From: Aplidium turbinatum
Lineage: Eukaryota > Chordata > Ascidiacea > Aplousobranchia > Polyclinidae
Reading direction: 5' to 3'
DNA: 64,000 nt
Assembly: GCA_918807975.1 (NCBI GenBank)
Contig: OU964922.1
Location: forward strand, 25,904,329-25,968,328
The translations under genes were made by a program, and so were the position numbers. Numbering within the stretch: the first letter of the stretch is position 1; each line of letters opens with the position of its first letter. The notes beneath the pieces are model-generated. The model had not been told where the DNA came from. It was given only the letters and a program-made list of their open reading frames with translations, and did no database searches. Shown in pieces: positions 11,641 to 21,171 of the stretch.

Positions 11641-11934
11641 ACCCTCTTGCATAGGGAAAGGTCGGGTTAGTTTAGCCACTTTTTGCATATTTGCAAGTGT
11701 AAGTTGCTTTTATTTCTTCATTCACAGTGCTTTACATTCTACGTATATTAAACAATATCTGTAGGAAGTATGAGCCTTATCGAACGACGACAACCGGGTC
11801 CACAGGTTTTCAAAAACTAGTGGTCAAATGGCTCAACTAACACCATGGTGAAGGTTAGTTGAGCCACATACTGGGATTAGTTGAGCAGCATTTATTAGTT
11901 TTGAAAACACAAATTCCACGTTTCTTTGACAACC

Positions 11935-12352
11935 CATGGCCACCTGGAGATGCGGCCTGATTTGTCACATTTTGCAGATTTTGATTACAGCTACTGCTAG
12001 TGCTTGACTGATATTTTTTGAGATGTTTTTACTTTTTGCGGTTTCCTAATGACATGAAACTTTTTTGTTGCCTTGGGGAAGCAGCAGCAAATGAAAAAAA
12101 GTAAGTTGAAAAACTCTAAATCAGACTGTTATTGAAAAATTAACAGTCTGACTAAAATCTTCGAAATAAAATTTTCTTTGTTTTTCAACATGTGAGGATG
12201 TTAAAACCTATTGTGTCATCTGGGGAAAAGAGAAAAGAAAGCGTAAAAATCTAATTTTTAGAAAAATTTATTTAAACGTTCGCCCAAAGTTAGAAAAACC
12301 GGGAAATTTCGGCAAAATGTGACAAATCAGGCCGTATCTTTAGGTGGCCATG
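11935..12352. mobile_element. 418-bp MITE, copy A (7-bp duplication)
   Basis: It begins CATGGCCACCTGGAGATG and ends in the inverted version of CATGGCCACCTAAAGATAC. Inverted repeats of about 40 bp include GGCCTGATTTGTCACATTT. The 7-bp GACAACC flanks both sides (11928-11934 and 12353-12359). The middle has a hairpin formed by TCAGACTGTTA and TAACAGTCTGA. A second copy in opposite orientation lies at 42092-42508. The CATG start and 7-bp duplication are compatible with P-element kin, but that assignment is a guess. Confidence 0.82.
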
Positions 12353-12480
12353 GACAACCCTTAGGTTGTATTTAAAGTAATAATATCAATATATGAAAAC
12401 AGGTTAACAATTGTTCCAAGAGTCGCTCGTAACTCACTGTATACATAAAATAATGAAGGTATCCAAACAACACCATTTCA

Positions 12481-12740
12481 TTAAAGCTTGACCAAGTTTA
12501 TGTGCCTTTGTCGAGTTTTATGTAGTTCAAAGAGATTTATTGCACCGTAAACAGACTTATCCAACGGCTGCAATCTATATGAGGTGTGTGGAGGTATCGT
12601 AAGCAGTGTAACGTCGTTTTCACGTGCATAATCAATCGCTAGAAGGGAAATGTGACACTCATGATTATCAAGAATGAGTAGTATTTCATTATCAAGCAAA
12701 CCTAGCACATCCTATAACCTAGCACATCCTATCAGCTGTT
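12481..12740 (-). mobile_element. pogo/Tigger-type DDE transposase fragment
   Basis: The minus strand reads LLILDNHECHISLLAIDY, then LLTIPPHTSYRLQPLDKSV. These are the second catalytic Asp and surrounding signature of the DDE_1 domain in pogo/Tigger elements. The fragment covers about 75 residues; the rest of the transposase is missing. A 17-bp tandem duplication (CCTAGCACATCCTATAA) lies at its 5' side near 12700-12735. Confidence 0.8.
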
Positions 12741-13284
12741 GAATACCTTAACCCTACATCTATCACTTCTACATTCATGGCTCATCGCTACTCTGCGAAA
12801 CAAAACCTAACTTTCAAAAATCTGTAAAGTTATTCGGAAAACATATTTTCCCTCTTTTCTTTCTTTCAAGGGGGTCTGCAGCCCTGCAGTCCTATAGCAC
12901 GAGCTGCCACTGAGTTAGACTATTACTTATTTCTGTTTATATATGATTATGTTTGTATATAGCCTACACTTGCTAATTAAAGTGCTCAAAGCAACGTGTA
13001 TCTTCGTGTATATAAAACACGCGTTATTATAATTGGCCTAATTAACATGTTACGCATATATCTGATAACTAGGGAAACTTTTTGTTGCGGTAAAAAGATA
13101 CATTTGTATTTGTTTTTGATAAAAGTTGCAGGAGGCTAAACAGCTGCATGAGTGGCCTGCGCAAGGATATCTTGCACCCTAAACAAGCTATAATTTCTGC
13201 ACCCCATTGCTCAACACTTTTACTGTAGCGCATGGATGGTCAACTGCTAATCGATTGTGAATAGAACATTTCTTAATTACTAGC
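12741..13284. other. Intergenic DNA, no gene seen
   Basis: No coding or repeat structure stands out between the Tigger fragment and the next short element. Confidence 0.4.
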
Positions 13285-13292
13285 GATCGATC

Positions 13293-13569
13293 CAGTGTCG
13301 GATTATAGGTATTGTAGACCTAGATCTTAATTTCAGTCAAAACGTCTAAGACCTATTTGGCTCGCAATAGAGGTAGTCTATTAACTACACTTTTAGCAAG
13401 CTATTCCGCCGCTATGATGTAAATGGCCACTGTATTAGTAATTGGTTCTCATTCCTTTCATTGCTTTCAACCTCACTTCAATTCCTACCCAAGATCATGT
13501 ACTGCTCTCTTATAGTGGGCCGAGGTTTTGTGGGCCTAAAGCTTCAGCTTCATGAACAATCCTGCACTG
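13293..13569. mobile_element. Short hAT-like element (277 bp), probable
   Basis: The left end CAGTGTCGGATT and the right end, inverted CAGTGCAGGATT, resemble the termini of the hAT at 3898. The flanks are GATCGATC on the left and GATCGACG on the right, a 6-of-8 match consistent with a decayed target duplication. No transposase sequence is present. Confidence 0.5.
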
Positions 13570-13577
13570 GATCGACG

Positions 13578-14300
13578 GTCGGTGGTAACTCACCAAACAA
13601 CTTTTTACCTGTGACACTTTTGCTGCAATTGGATTTACATTCATCGTCAGCACTGAGCAGTATATTCATGTTTCAGTTAATCTAGTTCTTTAAAATAAAG
13701 TAGGCCTACAATACGAAAATAATATTTCACAACTGAAGGTTGGTTTAGGAATTTCCTGAATTATGAAGTATCAGGTGTGTGAGGATATGGGGGTTACCAG
13801 TCACATAAAAATAAAATTGCACAATACATGTTTAATTGCGCAGTGGTAACGTTCAATCGCATGCAATGAGGAGTATATCTAAACTTTTGTATTTTATTGC
13901 CATGTTGGCTTACATGAGGTATTATCAGTTGTTCTTTATCACTCATCTGTGCAAATTACCCTGATAAACAGCAAATTTTAAACGGAGACCCGATTAGGTG
14001 ATCCTTATTCAAATATAATTCTATTTGCATAACGACCTTCTGATGATCCCTCTTTTTGGGTAAAACAGGCTGTAGAGATTTTAGAGAATAGCAACTATAT
14101 CTGATGTAATTTTCTCTGCTTGGATTTTTTGCTTGGCATTAAGCACTTGTAGTATTTATAGTATCTATTGTTTAAAAATAAAATTCTGTTGAAAATTTAA
14201 ACAAGAAAATTCAAAATGCAACAAAGAGGTCATTTGAGCATCGAGTGTCTTTGGAGGACAGTTCATTTTTTTTTTGAGAAAATAGGATTACGGTAGCCTT
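13578..14300. other. Intergenic DNA, no gene seen
   Basis: AT-rich DNA with no domain-bearing ORF. Confidence 0.4.
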
Positions 14301-14304
14301 AGCG

Positions 14305-14390
14305 CAGAGCTGTCCAAACTTTTTCCCAGGCAGACCAGATTTGATAACGCAGATGTGCATGCTGGCCAACAGCCTCTGACAATCTTGACT
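14305..14390. mobile_element. Left terminus of a hAT-like element (tentative)
   Basis: CAGAGCTGTCCAAACTTTTT followed by CCAGATTTGATAACGCAGA has the look of a common hAT terminal sequence. The possible opposite end, GGCCGCGTGTTTGAAACCC, lies at about 18725-18783. The duplications do not match, so these may be ends of different elements. Confidence 0.35.
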
Positions 14391-14879
14391 GGCGTAAAAA
14401 GAACATACGTAACCTATACCACACTATTGCATTATTTTAATGTCATTTTCATACTGTACTGTAAAACAAAGCAATATGCAGGTTTAAGTATTTTGTTGTA
14501 TACATACCACCGGATATGATAAGTTAGGCTATTGGTCTTAATTAGGGATTGCAGATCATAAGGAAGAGAAGCTACATCCGCTTTTCGCTTATCCGCAACA
14601 CTAGAAAGGTTACGTTTTTTTCTGATTTACAAAATTATGTAATTTTTACGGGTTATGTTGTGTTTTGAACTCATCTAACAAGAGTCTTACAAAATTTTCT
14701 ACTTGTATTCAAAATTGCAAGAATGCTTTCAAAAGGCGTACACCCAAACTATATCGTGAAACAAAACGAGAAGCGCTGATTAACAAAAACGCGAAAGAGA
14801 AGACGTAAGGGGAACGAAAGCAAGGTACGTCGTTTCAACGAAAACAAACCAAAATACACAATACCTCCCCAATAAAAAT

Positions 14880-15700
14880 TATGACCACCCATAACGAAGG
14901 GGTGGTTAGCGTCTTCTATGTGACCGCCTCAATACATGTCCTTGATTCGAGACCGATGACGATGATGAGTCCTCGGTTGCGATCGGCGTCGAAAGATCAG
15001 GAACCTCGTCGGCTGTCGATGAATCAGGAACCTCGTCGGCTGTCGATGGATCAGGATTCAGGAACCTCGTCAGCTGTCGATGAATCAGGAACCTCGTCGG
15101 CTGTCGATGGATCAGGAACCTCGTCGACTGTCGATGGATCAGGAACCTCGTCGGCTGTCGATGAATCAGGAACCTCGTCGGCTGTCGATGAATCAGGAAC
15201 CTCGTCGGCTGTCGATGGATCAGGAACCTCGTCGACTGTCGATGGATCAGGAACCTCGTCGGCTGTCGATGAATCAGGAACCTCGTCGGCTGTCGATGAC
15301 GACGTGAGAGTAGTCCCCTGGATCCCCGTTTTCCGGCGAAATGTAACGCGGACGTAGCTGGTTAATATGGCGTCTCCATATTGGACCTCGAGGGTCCGCT
15401 CGAACCTGTAAACTACGATTCCCATGTCGCTTCACCACGAAGGCAGGAACCCAAAGAGAGCTTCAGCTTTGCCTGGAACCAAAGTACAAAGCATAACAAG
15501 GATCACCAACATCGAACCTAATTGTTTTACAGTTTGTTTTCGAGGTGGAGGACTCGTCGACGTTTTCGTGACCTGAGCTGAGGAAGGAAGTAAGATATCT
15601 AATTTAGTACGTAATTGGCGGTGGTTTAACGTCAATTGAGCAATTTGCTTGGACAGCTTGTTAGTGCATTGCGCATAGCTCACTACTCCGGCAGTACCAA
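14880..15700 (-). mobile_element. Ty3/Gypsy-type retroelement fossil, 3' pol tail
   Basis: The minus strand around 15330-15420 carries the integrase C-terminal signature WRRHINQLRPR, typical of Ty3/Gypsy pol. The remnant covers only the tail of pol plus downstream sequence. I saw no LTRs, gag or reverse transcriptase. It is broken, with several disruptions, and looks old. A 27-bp minisatellite lies in its 3' part. Its GC content is higher than the flanking DNA. Confidence 0.55.
14998..15297 (+). repeat. 27-bp minisatellite
   Basis: About 11 head-to-tail copies of GGAACCTCGTCGGCTGTCGA plus TGAATCA (or TGGATCA). The variant positions GGC/GAC and GAA/GGA form a pattern, which suggests duplication of blocks of several units. 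Twenty-seven bases keep three frames open on each strand, so the long ORFs here (SGTSSAVDE repeats on plus, STADEVPDS on minus) follow from the repeat and are not evidence of a gene. Confidence 0.92.
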
Positions 15701-15836
15701 TTGTTACTCATTACATATCACAAAAAAAAGTCACCGCGCTGAGTAACAAAAGGCGTTGCTGTCTAGTGTACATTAACTGCACTGAGAAGACCGTAAGGTT
15801 TAAACAGTGGCGTCCTGTCTGCAGTTAGTATTATAG

Positions 15837-16828
15837 CAGTGACGTGCGGTGAGGTTCCTAGATGGTGAGGCACTAATTTTTTCAAGTCACTTTTACAATA
15901 AAATTTTTTAACAACAAAAACGGTATCATACTAATCAAACAAATTAGCAGCATGCTTTCACATTTATTAAAAATAAAATCCATGCGCCTAACCTTTTGGA
16001 CTAAAACAACTGTAACTTTGTTGTAGAGACCCTTCTTTAGTCCACACATTATCACAAGATATTGAAAACAAGAGACAAGGAAAGCAGAAAAGGCGATTTT
16101 TAAAGCGTAGCCACACAACCACTTCTTTTTTGAGTACCAATCTCTTTGAAAGTTGCGAGTTATTTTTTTTGTCCAGTCATCTAATGCAAACCTTATAAAT
16201 TTGGAACAGGTCTTCCTTTATTTATGAGTTCAACTTTGGATTGAAAGTTTAGTTTTTAAAAATCTCTCAGATTTAATACCAAATCTTCCTCCATTTTAGA
16301 TAAATTTTATAAGAAACAATCCTTTACACTGCAAGAAGTCACGTGCAGGTACTATGCGGGCATTCCAGCTTGACGAAAAAGGTTTCATAGCTGTGACGTC
16401 ACACTTGAGGCATGCCTCAAATCGTAGCTAAATCGTTCATGATGATCTCTGGGCGACTTTGCGAAAGAAAAAGGCACGCATAATGCAGTGTATGGAAGTT
16501 TTTTGATCTGAAGTGAGGCAAAGCTGGCGTTGCCTCTCCTCGCGTATTTCAACGATTTTGACCACGTGAACGCTCGATATGAATGTCGCCACAGAAACAG
16601 AAAAAATTAAAGAACAGTTTGGGTGTAGAAGCGTAAAATTTGTGGGAAAGAAGGCACGACTACAGCAATTCAAAACAAATTAAAGCACCTAAAAACGTGC
16701 AATATTTACTACTTTTTAACAAATAATATTTATTCTGTGATAACCATTTCTTTGATATAACTTTTGCTTTGCCAGATGTTGGCAGGTGAGGCACTGCCTC
16801 ACCTGCCTCCCCTGACTGCACGTCCCTG
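15837..16828. mobile_element. Non-autonomous hAT-like element (about 990 bp)
   Basis: The left end CAGTGACGTGCGGTGAGG and the right end, inverted CAGGGACGTGCAGTCAGG, are imperfect inverted repeats, with GTGAGGCA repeated just inside each end. The flanks share TATTAT (GTATTATAG on the left, GTATTATG on the right), a decayed 8-bp duplication. Internal ORFs are short and unrecognised. Confidence 0.65.
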
Positions 16829-16836
16829 GTATTATG

Positions 16837-17505
16837 TAGTCTACTTTTAACTCGTTGAATTCAGTAAAACACGAAAATGGTTCAGCATCTGGTAAAAAAA
16901 AGAATAATGCTAATAATAATTAATTAATAATAAGATCTGCTGGTCTGTTTGTTTTTGATTACAGAGACATCGTTGAGCGTAATTGGACCCATTCGATCAC
17001 GAAGAAGAAGCGGGATAGTTCAAGAACGTGTTTGTTTTCAGATTTCAAGCAACCTGGTAGACCTTCAAGACTAACTTTGAGAAATATTCAATTCACAAAC
17101 GTTCAAATTAAAAAAAAAAAAATAGTTTCTGTTGTATTATGAAAAACAAAAACACTGGTGGTTTCCGATTTTGGCATTCCTCACAAAATATAGGCAAGGC
17201 ATTACAATTTCTCTCACTGATTAGAAACGTAAGATCTTGGACAACTTTTAAATCAAATTTCAACAAGACATTTTGGAGACTGTCACCCAAAATAGACCTG
17301 ATAGCTCTTGGTTTTGTGAAATGGTTAGACTACCAGCACGTTTTTTATTAACCGCTCAATTGTTGTTGTTAATTACGAATATCAAGACAACGCGGATATG
17401 CACCACTGATGATCCTAAGTGAATGGGCAATGTGATTGCGATGTTACAATACGAGTTTCTCGTACGCAAAAACAATGCCGCGACAGTACTGTTAAAAAGT
17501 CATGT
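16837..17505. other. Unassigned DNA between transposons
   Basis: No recognised coding sequence. It may belong to an older element spanning 14305-18783. Confidence 0.35.
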
Positions 17506-17516
17506 GAAGTTTGATG

Positions 17517-18623
17517 CATGTGTTGTGTATATGCATGTTTCATTGATTCTGAGAAAGCATTTGATAGAGTTAACCATGAGAAACTGATTCACTGTTTGTC
17601 CAATATTGGTATGAATGGCAAACACTTACGTTTTATTATCAATTCGTACTGGAATCAAAAAGCATTTATTCGCATGAAAAAATATTTGTCTAAAGGAATT
17701 GATATCAAGCGTGGAGTACGCCAAGGATGTGTACTCTCTCTCTCTCCATGTCTTTTAATTTGTATGCAGAAATGATTTTTCGACGCATTGATGATATGAA
17801 AGGGGTAAATGTTGGAGGTTTGAACATAACAAATTTACGCTATGCTGATAATACTGTTCTGTTGGCTGAATCACAAGAAGATCTTGAAGAAATATTGGAC
17901 AATGTCAATTTATTTGGCAAAGAATTTAATGTGAAAATTAACCCTAAAAAGACTAAATCAAGTAAATCAATGATAATCTCAAAATCACCAGACACTCCAG
18001 TACTCCAAATTATAGTTGACAATGAAAATATAAAAAAAGTAAAGTCTTTTTTTTATCTTGGACATTTAATAACTGAAGATGTGAGGTGTGAACATGAAAT
18101 TCTAAGGCGGATAAAAATTGCAAGAACTATATTTGGAAAAATGAAAAACGTTTTAATCAATCAAAGTTTAAATTTATCAATTCGTCAAAGGATGTTGAAA
18201 TGCTATATCTGGTCAACCCTTTTATACAACTCTGAAACTTGGACAGTAGACTATCACAAAAAATAGAAAAATGGATCGATGCCTTCAAGCTCTGGTCATA
18301 CAGGCAAATGTTAAAAATTTCATGGTAACAAAAGATCACTAACGATGAAGTATTATCCAAATTCAATTCAAGCAAAATTCTCTTACAAATAGTTAAAAGA
18401 AGAAAATTGAAGTATTTCGGACACACAATAAGGCAAAACTCATTACAAAGATCATTAATAGAATGGAAGATAAACGAAGGCATACCAAGAATGATTTGGA
18501 CATCAAACATCACTAAATGGACAAAATTAAGTTATGAAAATGCAGTAAGAATAGCTCATAATCGAGAACAATGGCGCATTGCATCCAACCCTCAATACGA
18601 GAAAGGAACATAATGATGATGAT
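17517..18623 (+). mobile_element. RTE-clade LINE, 5'-truncated
   Basis: The 11-bp GAAGTTTGATG occurs just before the element (17506-17516) and just after it (18624-18634), a target-site duplication. The plus strand encodes reverse-transcriptase blocks: CFIDSEKAFDRVNHEKLI, IKRGVRQGCVLS, LRYADNTVLLAE (catalytic YADN where YADD is usual), FYLGHLITEDVRCEHEI, MLKCYIWSTLLYNSETWT and, near the end, IAHNREQWRIASN. These resemble RTE/BovB proteins, which also end in a DREAWR-like motif. A frameshift near 17735 and a stop at 18264 split the frame. It ends in TAATGATGATGATGA, the short simple-repeat tail usual for RTE elements. Confidence 0.85.
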
Positions 18624-18724
18624 GAAGTTTGATGGCCATTTTCAGTTTTTTTGAGGAATTTTAGAGTGAATTTTATCTTTCTATATCTATAGAAAAATCA
18701 TCACTATAATTGTTAATTATTTCA

Positions 18725-18783
18725 AAGTTTAAAAATGCATCGCGGGCCGCACCAAAAGTCAGCAGGCCGCGTGTTTGAAACCC
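18725..18783. mobile_element. Right terminus of a hAT-like element (tentative)
   Basis: GCGGGCCGCACCAAAAGTC and GGCCGCGTGTTTGAAACCC resemble frequent hAT termini. It may pair with the end at 14305, in which case the Gypsy relic, the 990-bp element and the RTE LINE are all nested inside one host element. Confidence 0.35.
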
Positions 18784-18789
18784 TTGATC

Positions 18790-19884
18790 TAAAGAATACG
18801 TGATGGTTTCTTCAAGTTTACGGCCCTTTAGAAAAGTTACGAGTCCCTACAATTATCCTTGGCTCTGGCCCAAAAGTGGGCTACCTCCTAGACCACCCTG
18901 TCAACGCTACTGAATACAAGTGCAAGTAGTCGGTGGCACTGCTAAGTGCTAACATTTGAGTTTTTCAAACCGTAGGCTAGTAACTTATATGGAGGCGATA
19001 ATACTTTCGATGCTTACAATGCATGGGCTATACTTGTGTGGTAGAAAGCGACTGACCAGATGACTCGGACACGTTGGCTTGGTTTTACTCAGTGATATTA
19101 ATAGCCTACCACTCGTGTTGATGACTATGTACCAACAAACAACAATTTTCTGCTTTTACGTCGCCAGAAATAATATTTTTGCTAGTTTAGATAAAGCCAA
19201 AAAATGGGATACGATAGAATGGAAGATGGAATGGAAGGCACAATTTGGGATGGAAGACGGAAAATGTCAAGAATGAAAAAGAATGGAACATTTGAATGAT
19301 GGGATGGAAAACAATCTTCCATAATTCCATTTCAATGCCATCACTAAGTTTGCACAGCCATATCAAGACATACAAACTTTTTAAAATAAATTGAGTAAAA
19401 GTTTTCTTTTGATTACGTTTTTTAAACATAAAGATGTCGATTTTTTTTATTGATCCTGCGAGACTGTTGGTGGACGATTGTTTAAAGGAATGAAGTGGAC
19501 AATATTCATACTTTGTGAGTATGACAATGACTTACTTTCACTTAAGTTTAGACATTTAAATGCACCACAATGAAGAACCTCGCTCTTGAATGATTTTATT
19601 TCTGTGAACAATTGAACAATTAATCAAAGATTGAGAAACAATGACATTATGGGGCAGCATGCAAAGCGCTTTGAAAACTAAAACGCAAACTGTGATAATA
19701 AAGATATATCAATTAATCAAGTTTATTTTAGTATACAGTAGCTTCACATACCGGTGCGGTAAATTGAAGAAAATTAATACATCAAACGCATAACTTTTTA
19801 TCTATATGGAAGCTACACTGTGGAATCATCGAAATAAACCATAAGGTTTTCTAAGTCAAAGTTTTCCCTCAGCTTTAAATAAAA
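18790..19884. other. Intergenic DNA, no gene seen
   Basis: Contains a run of GGAATGGAAGATGG-like purine-rich motifs at 19215-19315, with similar motifs at 20995-21065. The ORFs across them are low-complexity and not credible. Confidence 0.4.
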
Positions 19885-19889
19885 CTTAA

Positions 19890-20477
19890 AGGGCGGGGAA
19901 ACCCAAATTAACTTTGCGAGTTTTTTGTTTCAGCGTGATGTCATTGTGTACAACATGCGTTTTAGCAATAAAAAAATCCAAATTTTCTTGCCCTCGTGTC
20001 GCTAAGGCCGCTTTTGTCTGATACCCGTTTGCGAGGTCTCGTTGCACATCAAGCTGTGATGCTGTTCGCTGTGACGTCACAAGGTACATATAGCTGTGGC
20101 CAAAAGTTTAAGACCAGACTTGATTTATGATGATTTTTGCATTACTTCAAAATACTGCATCAGATATAAGATGATGCATAAAGATGATGCAACTGAAACA
20201 ATATCTGATGCATTATTTTAAAGTAATGCAAAAATGGTCATAAATCAAGTCTGGTCTTGAACTTTTGGCCACAACTATATGTACCTTGTGACGTCACAGC
20301 GGACAGAGTCACGGCTTGATGCGCGCGAGACCTCGCAAACGGGTATCAAACAAAAGCGGCCTTAGCGAGACGAGGGCAACAAAATTTGGATTTTTTTTTT
20401 TTGCTAAAACGCATGTTGTACACAATGACATCACGCTGAAACAATTCGCAAAAAGTTAATTTGGGTTTCCCCGCCCT
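19890..20477. mobile_element. TTAA-flanked fold-back element (Kolobok-like), 588 bp
   Basis: TTAA at 19886-19889 and 20478-20481 brackets inverted arms of about 200 bp beginning AGGGCGGGGAAACCCAAATT. The arms pair almost completely, including the TGACGTCACAAGGTACATA block nearest the centre. Kolobok and piggyBac elements both duplicate TTAA; an AGGG start fits Kolobok better. A mariner-type MITE sits at the exact dyad, so the whole locus can fold into one hairpin. Confidence 0.8.
20091..20277. mobile_element. Mariner-type MITE at the centre of the fold-back element
   Basis: TA occurs on both sides (20089-20090 and 20278-20279) of a 187-bp palindromic element. Its arms start TAGCTGTGGCCAAAAGTTT (one base differs in the other arm) and continue AAGACCAGACTTGATTTATG. 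The TA duplication and the GGCCAAAAGTTT-like terminus fit Tc1/mariner MITEs. Confidence 0.72.
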
Positions 20478-20768
20478 TTAAGAAATAGAAAAGTGAGTAA
20501 GCTAGCATTATACACACCGGACAGTAATCACCACAAAAATAAAAACAAAAAGCAACCACTTCTACGCTGCCTCAACCACAAAAACTGGTTGACGAAAAAC
20601 ACCTGCAAGCATAAAAAAACAAACAATTCTGCACGTGTTACATATCCTCCTGATGTTTCACATAAATTGACAGAACACGAATAACAGCCACTCCAACGCA
20701 TTCCACCTCCCTGCGCTCACTGCACAACAAGTGTTGAAGTTGCGCCGAAACAAGACCATGGATTCTTC

Positions 20769-20887
20769 CAGGGCTGTGCAGTCGAAGTCGTGAAGTTGGT
20801 AGGATTTTGGCGTGTCTGGAGTCGGAGTCGGCCAGTTATAAATCGAAAAGTCGGAGTCATATATTTTTTCCCGACTTCACAGCCCTC
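20769..20887. mobile_element. 119-bp hAT-like MITE
   Basis: It starts CAGGGCTGTGCAGTCG and ends CGACTTCACAGCCCTC, with AGTCGGAGTCGG-type repeats between. A perfect 8-bp duplication GATTCTTC flanks it (20761-20768 and 20888-20895). The CAGGGCTGTG...GGAGTCG terminus is a familiar short hAT design. Confidence 0.8.
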
Positions 20888-21171
20888 GATTCTTCTTGCA
20901 GTTGTAAGCTAACTTCTAACACCAAATGGAACGTAATCTTCAGAAAAATATTGCTGTAAAATTTTTAGCTAAAATTTAGCTACAAAATTTGCAGATGGAA
21001 GATGGAAGAAAAATGGAAGAATTTTTTGAGATAGAATAGAAGATTTCTGTGATGGAATGGAGATGCAAGGGAAGAAAATCTCAGGATGGAAAATAAACTA
21101 CGTTAGCTGTAGGCTTAAAAAGGGCAACCACACGTAAATACAGTTTAACTGTAATTTAACCTTCTTGCAAT

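Noticed and set aside
14998-15297. CRISPR-like array
   Set aside because: Direct repeats without spacers in a eukaryotic window; it is a minisatellite.
14881-15425. Overlapping 75-158-codon ORFs on both strands
   Set aside because: They are produced by the 27-bp minisatellite, which keeps several frames open at once.
18157-18513. 118-codon minus-strand ORF
   Set aside because: Antisense to the RTE reverse transcriptase, whose sense frame has clear family motifs.
19187-19429. 80-codon minus-strand ORF
   Set aside because: Low-complexity His/Phe/Pro pattern produced by GGAATGG-type purine repeats.
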